From positions 1-64,000 of the forward strand of contig MU859148.1 in assembly GCA_033297205.1 (NCBI GenBank): a stretch of DNA of 64,000 bases. The letters are read 5' to 3'. Shown here one piece after another: positions 55,650-64,000 of this stretch (its first letter is position 1; each line of letters opens with the position of its first letter). Source of the stretch: Pseudoneurospora amorphoporcata (Eukaryota; Ascomycota; Sordariomycetes; Sordariales; Sordariaceae). The translations under genes and the position numbers were made by a program. The notes under the pieces were generated by a model. It saw only the letters and a list, made by a program, of their open reading frames with translations, searched no databases and had not been told where the DNA came from.

Positions 55650-56048
55650 ATGACCGGCAGGTGGTGTAGCAACCCCCCCAGGGATGTGGTCTTGTCGTTG
55701 ATCCGGTTGTCAACGCTGGCATCGATGCCGCATTTCCTGGTGCAACTGGATGGAGACAGCCAGCAAAACCTCGAGACTTGGGACGCCATGATCCGAGACT
55801 TTCTAGGGATGGAGACTCTTCAAGTGTTCCTCGACTCCGACATCCGTGAGCCGGACAGGGACAACTCGCGACTTTGGCTGATCTGGAGCATCGGCCGAGG
55901 TGTGGCCAAGTACGTCGTTTGCAGGACTCTCGAGAAACCCCATGTTCGCGAGAGACTTCTTAGGCACGGTTGGGACTCGGAGAACCAGAGCCCCAAGTAC
56001 CACTACGACATCGTCTGGGACCTCTGGGGATACCTCATTCCCGCCTAA
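55650..56048 (+). CDS. copia gag-like small protein, member 2
   Basis: 132 aa from ATG 55650 (another in-frame ATG at 55725 would start MPHFLVQLDG). Core: NLETWDAMIRDFLG, LWLIWSIGRG, PHVRERLLRHGWDS and PKYHYDIVWDLWGYL, then stop almost at once. This aligns along its length with the first about 110 residues of the gene at 37948. The pattern W-(I/L)-x2-(F/Y)L ... IW ... HVR-x2-L ... W ... YHY matches the gag N-terminal module of Ty1/copia-type elements, yet the frame is short, complete and alone. Function unknown; a domesticated gag module is one explanation, a lineage-restricted family another. The leader is long and CT-rich, like that of member 1. Confidence 0.6.
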   Translation: MTGRWCSNPPRDVVLSLIRLSTLASMPHFLVQLDGDSQQNLETWDAMIRDFLGMETLQVFLDSDIREPDRDNSRLWLIWSIGRGVAKYVVCRTLEKPHVRERLLRHGWDSENQSPKYHYDIVWDLWGYLIPA

Positions 56049-56435
56049 GGCTCACCAACCTTCTCTGCTCAGCCGTCACGCCGTTTCACCAAAGGCGCTG
56101 TCGATACCCCGCCTTGAAATCCGGATGTTGTTGTGAGAAATCTCCCATAGCAACGGGTAGTCGGAGGAAGAACTGATCTGCAGGATTCGTGATGGGAGCA
56201 AGAACAGGGTAGCAGTGCAAGGGGGGTATGGGAGCCAGAGAAGTCTCAAAGTCTCCATGTTATGCATGAGGTGGTAGCAACGGCCCCATCAAGTCAGTTA
56301 GTCATAACTCATCTCATTAGACTCAATCCATCTTCCTCCCATATTCTATCAAGTGACTGGACGGTAATGTCTCCGCCAAACCCTATAAAACCACATTTTA
56401 CCTACACTGCTGTACCACTATATCCCCCTTTGCTT

Positions 56436-58526
56436 TTACCTCTTCTCTTTCACAGGCTCAAAGTACACATCGAGGGGTACCCTCTCCCAGAGACCGTATG
56501 ACTTTTGCCGTTCGATCCATTTCGCAGCAGTGGACGCCCCCCGCAGATCGAACTCGAACAGAATGCGAGCAAGAATCCATCTCATTTCAGCATACGCGAG
56601 GCTATCCAGATTGCGAGCTGCGGTTAGTACAGGACCATTGACATCTGAGGTAATGGGAAGAACAAGATGTACTCACTTTCTGCCAATACAATTTCTAGGA
56701 CCGGTACTGAATGCCTGCAAAGCGTCGAGCATGTTTCCCTTCTCCCGAGCCGTCTCTTTGTCATCAAGGAAACGAGCGGGATTGAAAGCCCACGGATCGA
56801 CCCAGTTCTCCTTGCTGTGGTTCATTGCCCATGACTGGACTTCGAGAACGGTCTGCACGTTGGACAGTCAGTATTCGTTCTCAATGAGAAGCGGCTTAGG
56901 TTACGAAGGCGTTACTCACCCCTTCAGGAATATATTCTCCCAAAACCTTGGCTCCTTCACGGGGCACAACCCTGGCCAAGTTCGATGCTACGGGAGGATA
57001 CAAACGCAGTGTCTCGTTGAGTACGGCAAGCATGTAGGTGAGCTTGTTGACGGAGATGATGTCGATCTCGTCAACGGACTTGAATGCGGCGCGAACTTCC
57101 TGGGTCACTCTCTTGAGGACCTCAGGATTCTGTGTGAGGAGGTAGGTTACGCCCGTGAGGGTAGTTGCTGTTGTGTCCGAGCCGGCACTGTTGACACATG
57201 TTAGGATCGGGTAGGGTATGGCAGAAGATGCCAGATCTCTGGAAGACTCACATCACGAGGACCCAGGCATTTGCGGAAAGTTCGTCGAAGCTGAGACCCT
57301 AATTGGCAACTCCAAGTTAGCTTTATGCTGTTGGTTCGTAAAGGAGGGGACGGTTGAACGTTGAGCTGACGGGTGGTTGTCGGTTGTACCACCTTGGCAT
57401 CACCACGATGCACGTCATTAACGCGGAAAGGGGAATCTTCCGACGGGTAGGGCTGGCGGTTTTGCCGAATCCCGTGCGGTTAAAGCGCAACACGACAAAC
57501 GAAAGGGCGAAAAACAAGAGGACTCACGAGCTTCTCCTGTCTTTGAACCAATCCCTCAAACAAATCGTTCCTGTCCACCGGCATCTTTAACCTCTCCTTC
57601 AACATCAAATCGACGCTCTCCATACTCTTCCTAAACCCCTCCGCGCCCGCCATCTTCCACATGACCTCAACAACCCAATGCAGTCCGACGTAGTTCAACG
57701 CCTGCAACGGCGCTATGCTCTTCAAGGTGCCCAGAATGTAGTCCAACCACGGGTGCTTGCCATTCCCCTCCAGCGCACCAAACGGCATACCGAAGATCAA
57801 GTCTCCCGTGATATCGAACGTCGTGCAGTTAAACCAGTTGTTCGCATTCAGAGGCACCCTCCCCTCTTCTCCCTGCTCATGAAGCTTGTGAATCAACAAA
57901 TCGATATACCTCCCGATCAGCGGCCCTTGGCCGCGCATCGACGCTTCAGAGAAGCTGTTGGCCAAAGCCCGGCGCAGCTCCGTGTGCTGCTCGCGGTTCG
58001 CGCTGATGATGTGGTGCGCCTGCTCGTCGACGGGGTGGTTGAGGTATAGGAACTTTCCCATCTCCTCGGTGCCGGAACGGCTGCCGGCGATGTGGCCGTA
58101 GATTTCCTTCCAGGCCCGTACATCGGTGAAGGACAGGTGGTTGGGCGAGATGCGCACCACGGGGCCGTACTTGTCGTGCAGGGCTTGCGTGTGGAAGGTA
58201 TGGGTGCCGAGGGCGAGGCGGATGCCGACGGGGAGGTAGGAGGCGCGTTGGATGAGTGGACCTGGGTAGGAGGCGAGAGGGTGGAAGAAGACGTTGTAGA
58301 TTGCGCTGCCGATGATGTAGAGGATGGTCTGTGTGGGAGGCGGGAGGTTAGTGGATGTTCTTTCTGGTCAATAGCGAGGACTGAAGGACAATAAGAAGGT
58401 TCATGGTGACTGGGTTGGCTGATGAGGTGTAAGAGGTGAGGGTCTTACAAAAACTCCAATAGCACCGAGAAGCAGGTGTAATCCCGACAACCCGGTGGCG
58501 CCGGTGAGCTTGTCTATGACGGGCAT
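56436..58526 (-). CDS. cytochrome P450 monooxygenase, isotrichodermin C-15 hydroxylase-like
   Basis: Intact six-exon gene: 58526-58449, 58328-57528, 57298-57252, 57187-56920, 56852-56677 and 56601-56436, 511 aa. All introns have GTRAGT-type donors and in-phase AG acceptors. The N-terminal anchor (GLHLLLGAIGVF then ILYIIGSAIYNVFF) is followed by the proline hinge (HPLASYPGP), I-helix AGSDTTATT, K-helix ETLRLYPPV, FNPARFLD and haem loop FSTGPRNCIGRNLA with Cys453. The plan and motifs fit the CYP65-type clan around trichothecene C-15 hydroxylase; the substrate cannot be told. No polyketide synthase, peptide synthetase or terpene synthase lies nearby, so it may act alone. Endoplasmic reticulum, needs NADPH-P450 reductase. 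It is unrelated in detail to the broken P450 at 2.9 kb. Confidence 0.93.
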
Positions 58527-61178
58527 TGTGTTTGGTTCTTGCCCTTGGGTTTGATGCAGGACGTATGGCCAAAGATTCTGAGGCCCTTTCAAAGGACAAA
58601 GGGGAAAGAAGTAATTGCAACTTTGCCTGTGGAGCCTTCACTCAACACTTAAAGCCACTTGAATGCTGAAGCTAACCGGAACACTCGAAAAAGGTGAGCC
58701 GAGCTCTCCCATCTTTATACACAACGACTCTTCGATTCACCTCCCGCTCTGGTGCCTCGTCTCCCAGGTAGGTATCTGTTTTTGGCCTCCCATCCTACAG
58801 TCCGTCGTATTCATCCTCAACATGATACTCCATGTACATAGGTAGTAGTCCTCCTCCCTATCCCTACCCGTCTATTGCAGACTTGATACTCGATACGGCA
58901 GTCCTCGGTATCACCATTTACACAACATGAATTATTATTCTCTATGGAGTAAGTGATTATCCCTACCTGACCCACGATCATCCATCAGTTCCCCCGGTGA
59001 GATCCCCCCGTGATACCCCATCCAGTAACCATCTTCAAGTTTTATTATTCACCACGACCACCCACGTATTTATACCTCACACAGTCCACCACCAAGCTTC
59101 CACCAGACGAGCCAGGCTTAATGATCCTGCTATGTTGCTACTGTACCGCCCTTGACGTCGTATTGTTTACGACATATTTTCTTCTTTACCCACTTCCGGC
59201 CTGCCTACCTAGAGGTATCTTGGCGTTCCGACCGGTAGAATGTCCTGCATATCCCGTCCCCTAGTTCATGTTGATCCTACTCCACGCGGAGCGTCCCTAG
59301 CGTGGGACTATATGTAGTCCCGGCAGTGGAGATGACCAGAAAGTGACTTGACCACGGAAGGAACGACGGTGTAATGGTGGAGTTGAACCGACTTGCAAAA
59401 GCGGCAAAAGATTTCCAATCCTTTGCCCATTTCCTGATACCTACCTTACCTAGGCAGGGGGCTATGTTCCGAAGCCCCAAGAGACTTTCTGAAGACTGTC
59501 AAACTGTGTTCCATGCCGGTTTGGCTTTCTTGCCGGATACCCAGCCAGAAGGGGTACAGATTCCGTTGTTTCAAGGAGAACTACAGATTATTAAAAAAAA
59601 AAAAAAAGAAAAAGAAAACAAAAGAAAAGAAAAGGGTGAACTACCCACCCACTCTCCTATTCACCGGCTACCCTAGAGGTACCAAATTCCAGTACGTAAG
59701 ACCTCAACATGTGAAGATAAAACCTGTTTCATTCACGAATTGTACCTAATTACCCGTTTGGTCAACCTCCGTTGTATTTGGTTGGTGGCATTGATGAATA
59801 GCTTGCTTGCCAATGCGCTTTGCCAATACAGTTAGTTCACTGAATGGCGATTCTGGCGAACTCTGCCTCCACTCAGCCCGCACGGGTCTAATTGAATGGT
59901 TTTGCCAAGGAGACAATAAGGTACGTGGAGATATCGATTGGGTATTGGTGATGAAGGAACGGTTCACGCGTGCGCGGGCTGGCTGTTCTCGGGAGGCACG
60001 GGCATATACGATACGACTAGGTGTTCTGTGACTACATTGGCTGATGGGGGGTAGATGCAGGAGCATCGCATTTTGTCATCTCTTGCCTCAAACGAGAGTT
60101 ACATCAGGGTCGGACTCGACTGGCTTGGCCGGACAGTCATATTCTAAGTCCCCAAGAGATCTCTTGCCCTTGTACAGTAACTAAATACAGGGTATAGAGA
60201 AAATAGTGATCGGATGAAAGATGCCGTCGGAGATCTTCTATGCAGCTAAGGTAGAGATAACCTTAACCGGTCTCAAAGTACATCGCAAAGCCTCTCTTTT
60301 TTTTCCCGAGTTCAATCTCGTTCTGAGCCATGTGCACCGCTCGGACTTTGGCGTAAGCAGCACGTCTTAACTTTCTTCCTCTGCGTTTTGTGCTACATCT
60401 CACTCAGCCTTATCATATTTTGACTTTTTTTTTTGTTCTTTCCTTCTGCCGTTCTGCCGGCCTGTTGCAACTTTACCAAATTGCCTGACTGATAGCGTAA
60501 CTCTAGGTACAGTATCCGGCGCCGCACTCCATTACAGTGTGCATATCGTTTCCAGCGTAACGGTTGCCCAGCCCGTTCCATGTAGTATCCAGATGTACAG
60601 TGGATGGCGAACTTTGCCTTTCGCCGAAACCAAGACTCCATTCATTACACCATGTCACTTTCCACTTCCACTTCCATTCCCACCGTAGCCTACCTAGAGG
60701 TGCCGCTGCCTGCTGCAGTACTAGTGTACCTAGGTACTGTTGCATAGGTAGGTACCATGTCAGGGTCGTATGTCGTATAACGGTATAATCATACCTTACT
60801 CCTCTCTTGTGCTTCCGTCGTTACGATCAACAAGCAAGTTCAGGTTTAGATCATGCCACGCCCGCACCGCCATCCTGCGACACCCTCCAATACAATAAAC
60901 ATGTGTAGTAGGTACTGTCTGTCATAGACGCATGTTTCAAAAAGAAGGCTGGCTCTGAAATACTCCACCAACGTCTGGTAACCACCTGGAAAACTCTGTG
61001 TGTAAGTGTGGGTGTGTGTGTGTAACTGCCGTAAATGCCACCATGTTTATCCTCCTCCTCTAGTGTACATAAGGTATGTACCAGACCTGCTCATAAGCCA
61101 TATCTATGCCCATACCAAAACCCATTCACTATACCAAGCCCCGGCCCGGCACCCATATCTATATTTCCACGGCTTATT
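58527..61178. other. 2.6-kb spacer, no gene recognised
   Basis: Contains an A-rich tract (59593-59634) and a TACCTAGGTA-rich patch at 60690-60760. Frames up to 106 codons lack support. It separates the tail of the transcription-factor gene from the promoter of the P450 gene. Confidence 0.45.
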
Positions 61179-64000
61179 CTATACCCCGCCCGGTCCTGCC
61201 CCCGGCCAGTCTCCAACGCCGTAGTACCAAAGCCAAGGAGCCAGTTGATCCATAAACTCCGTGGCAAGCAGATTGTTGCATTGCCCTCCTCCTCCTATCC
61301 ATCCTGCCCCTCCTCCTCCTGCTGCTGCTGCTACTGCCCCCCCTCCTATCATAGCGGAGGGATATCCGGCATACCCGCCATGGACCCCCACGGTGCCTAG
61401 GCTGTGATGCATAGTATTCGCACCATTCATGGCTGTTGTTGTATTTGCATAGGACGTTCCTTGAAAGAGAGGTTGTTGATGCTGATGTTGCTGCTGCCGG
61501 GGTATTGGTGGCGCCCCCATGCTTTGTCCTTGACCTTGGCCGGTCAGCCACGGTTGTGACTGCTGCCCCTGTGATTGTGTTGCGGTGGTATTGCCGCCGC
61601 TTCTCGTTGAAGAATCTCCTCCTCCTCGAGTTAAGCCGGCCTGGGCATATCTCTCCTCCGAACCAGATGGTGCCGATGAGGTCCGCCCAGCTTCAACCCC
61701 TCTTCCTCCCGCACCTGCACCTGTACCTGCACTTCCTACTCCACCACCACCTCCACCACCCGCTGCTCCTCCTTCTTGATAAGGAAAACTGCTCGTCTTT
61801 CTCGTCCCTTGCCGCTCTCCACCAGCTCCCACCGTCCCAGTCCCTGTCCTATTCCCAGCCCCCGCCCCCGGTCTCGAACTATCCCCCTTCTCCTTCTCCT
61901 GATCATCATCCAACTTCCCCCCCTGAGCCACAAACTCTGCAAACCTCTCCAGCTTCGCCTTAGTCATGACAAGTCCCTTAGCACTGACCTCCCACATGTT
62001 GCTATCCGTCTCGCCGCCGCTCGCCTCCTTCATGTCGTCGCTGGCCTGCTGGAAACGCGCGCCGAGCTGGGCTATGGTCTCGGTGATGTCGATGCGCAGG
62101 CCAGGCTGGGAGTTGAGCTGTTCTTGGAGCATGGCAACGATGTGGGGGGATTGGGGGTCGGTGGTTTCGCGCCAGCGGACGGAGAAGAGGGGGTTGTTTT
62201 TGTTGTTGTTGTTATTAGAAGAAGAATGGTTGGGTCCTGTTGCCGGGTCGGTAGTGTTTGTAACTGTGTCGGGGGTGGCTGTTGGTGGAGGTTCGATGGA
62301 GGTGGCGCGGGAGCAGACGGAGCCGGAGATGTCCCTTGGGATCCTGGATGGGGATGGGGCACCGGGGCCGGGACCCGGAGTGGCGGGGGCGGGAGTGCTG
62401 ATTGTTGAGGAGGTGGCCGGTGGTCGTTGTGAGAAGTCCGGCGGTGGGCCGGCGCCGTAGCCGCATGCTCGGCTGTAGTGTGGGGAGGGTGTAGGTACAA
62501 AGGCGGGTGTTGAGATAGGTGTCGAAGAGTAAGACGTTGTGGTGGTGGTAGGTTGCGGGAGATGAGATGTCATCGAGATGGTGTTCCCAGTTTGTGGTGA
62601 CTGTAATGGTTTGATAGGGGAGACAATCTTGGACCAGCGGGCAAGCATGGTTACGGCGTAGACGATCTGACAGATGATAGAGACCGGTAGGTAAAAATAT
62701 GCCGATACGGGTACCGTGAACCAATGGTCGAACCACTCTCGTACCCCACGGCTTGCCCGGTAGAAGAAATCAAGAGCTGACGGAGTGTTGTCGTCAAGGG
62801 CAGTAAGATCTTTCTGGAACTTGGCCGGTAGAGATGCATCGATGACCGGGGGCTCGCAGAGACGCATCTTGGCTGAATGTACGTACACCATGAGGTATTC
62901 TAGTGCGTGTGTTAGCATGGATTAGCAACTTTTGAAGGCTCGAATGCAATCATACTATTGTTCTTTTGGCCCTTATTGAGTGAACCACACATCTTGTCAA
63001 GTTCACTCTGGAACGTCGACATGTAAGCCGCAAGTGGCGCCCTAGCAATCCCTCCAACGGAGTCCGGAGATTCAGTTTTGGAGTTGATTTGAGCGATCTT
63101 CTCCATCAGATGCTGTAACTGAACCATGTGGACGAGTATCCCATCTGTTTCGTACTCCTTCGCCTCTTGTAGCTCATTTAGGCACTGCCGGATGTATGGG
63201 GAGTACCTGATAGACTCGAGTTTTCCGAACGCAACGGAGATACTGATGGTGCTAAATGTCAGCACAGAGGCCATAGGTGCCAGTAAGCCGATGGTTCCAC
63301 CAGATACTCACGTTGAAGCCATGTACCACAATCCCAAAAGAGCTCTTCGTTCCTCATTAGTCCGTGGTTTTGGATCGTCGGGGTACAGTACCATGACACT
63401 AATCCTCTCTTGCACCTTCGGATCTCGGTTCAGTCCCAAGTCGGAAACAAGACTCGCGGCCAGGTGTATGAGGTTGTTTAACTGAGCATGCATCAAGCAA
63501 TGGTACTGATACCAGCCGATCATGACAAGGATGCCCTGTAGCAAATCCAGTGACCTCTCTGACCGCAATAGCATGCGTTCTGAGACATGTCGGACCAGCC
63601 GGTACATCTGAGCTCGCATCGACCGCATACTCGTGAGGGTGGTCACCATCCGGATGGCCGAGAAGAGAAACGGACGGGATTGTTCGAGTTCTTGGACGGT
63701 CGTACCAACTGGGATGATGACGAAGGGAAAGAGCGGGCTGAGATGAGTCTGGTAGATGGTGAGGATGGTCTCATCTGACTCTGACGGTCCTCGAATTTCG
63801 CCCCGTGCTCTGCACATACACCCGGACGGGGCACAAGAGTTGTAGTGTTTGGGCACATGGATGGGTCCTTCGCCCAACAGATCCGAGCTGTCACTCTTAC
63901 TTTCATCGTCGGAATAGCCACCTTCGGTGGTGCCGTGGAGGTCATCTTCCAAGGGCGTGAGACTTGCTCGCCTCTTTCCAGAGCCGGATTCTTGAGGAGC
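61179..64000 (-). CDS. fungal-specific transcription factor, 3' part (runs off right edge)
   Basis: 901 residues are visible; the N-terminus, where a Zn2Cys6 cluster would be expected, lies beyond 64000. Three exons: 64000-63312, 63251-62956 and 62899-61179, with introns of 60 and 56 bp. The regulatory domain is recognisable from LSPLFPFVIIP, MIGWYQYHCLMHAQLNNLIH, AASLVSDLGLNR, ERRALLGLWYMAST and YSPYIRQCLNEL. A second helical part has SALDFFYRASRGVREWFDHW and YLPVSIICQIVYAVTMLARW. The last about 430 residues are low-complexity (Thr, Pro, Asn, Gly, Gln runs) around a conserved-looking island GLVMTKAKLERFAEFVAQGG, and end with MDQLAPWLWYYGVGDW. Targets unknown. Nuclear. The poly-Gly segment GGGGGGGVGS and poly-Asn run are likely length-variable. 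Confidence 0.88.

Noticed and set aside
1..64000. CRISPR arrays, bacterial operons, rRNA or tRNA genes, telomeric repeats
   Set aside because: None seen; the window is fungal chromosomal DNA with spliceosomal introns, and no TTAGGG arrays or cloverleaf tRNA sequences were recognised.

Overview
The window is from a filamentous ascomycete, most likely a Sordariaceae fungus (Neurospora or Sordaria type). The evidence is short spliceosomal introns of about 50-110 bp with GTRNGT donors and CTAAC/CTGAC branch sites, long CAA/CT-rich 5' leaders, a chromodomain protein resembling CDP-2 of the Neurospora silencing machinery, and repeat copies whose differences are largely CpA/TpG to TpA, the mark of repeat-induced point mutation (RIP). 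It is a draft assembly: there is one 10-N gap at 48221-48230.

Layout. 1-1.5 kb is AT-rich decayed repeat. 2.9-6.5 kb holds two damaged enzyme genes pointing at each other, a pisatin-demethylase-like cytochrome P450 and a CmcJ/asaB-type hydroxylase, which look like the wreck of a small secondary-metabolism locus. 6.5-14.1 kb is almost gene-free apart from a small Ser/Gly-rich gene at 9.3-9.7 kb. 15.2-16.1 kb encodes a single-pass membrane protein with an eight-cysteine CFEM-like ectodomain. 17.9-22.8 kb is a complete glycogen debranching enzyme (minus strand). 24.1-25.5 kb is a Tc1-type DNA transposon with TA target duplication and one frameshift. 27.0-29.7 kb is an AT-rich block bounded by 58-bp inverted arms and filled with copies of the repeat seen at the left edge.

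The right half is denser in housekeeping genes: NAD-dependent glycerol-3-phosphate dehydrogenase with two possible starts (30-31.5 kb), a gamma-glutamylcyclotransferase-fold membrane protein (31.9-33.5 kb), an unknown 829-residue low-complexity/helical protein (34.4-36.9 kb), a gag-like small protein (37.9 kb), a 714-bp PIF/Harbinger-like MITE (39.4-40.1 kb), a CDP-2-like chromodomain protein (41.8-43.5 kb), Pam17 of the mitochondrial import motor (44.7-45.6 kb), Uba4 (45.9-47.4 kb), an Slx9-like ribosome biogenesis factor next to the gap (48.4-49.1 kb), and a DEN1/SENP8-type NEDD8 protease (49.9-50.8 kb). After a 4.8-kb gene-poor stretch come a second gag-like gene (55.7 kb), an intact six-exon P450 (56.4-58.5 kb) and the 3' part of a fungal-specific transcription factor that runs off the right edge (61.2-64 kb).

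Genes are independent eukaryotic units, not operons. Functional links are loose: debranching enzyme and glycerol-3-phosphate dehydrogenase belong to storage-carbon and glycerol metabolism, and Uba4 and DEN1 both serve ubiquitin-like modifiers. The most unusual items are the pair of diverged gag-like genes, the nested foldback repeats, the MITE, and the CFEM-like protein without a signal peptide.
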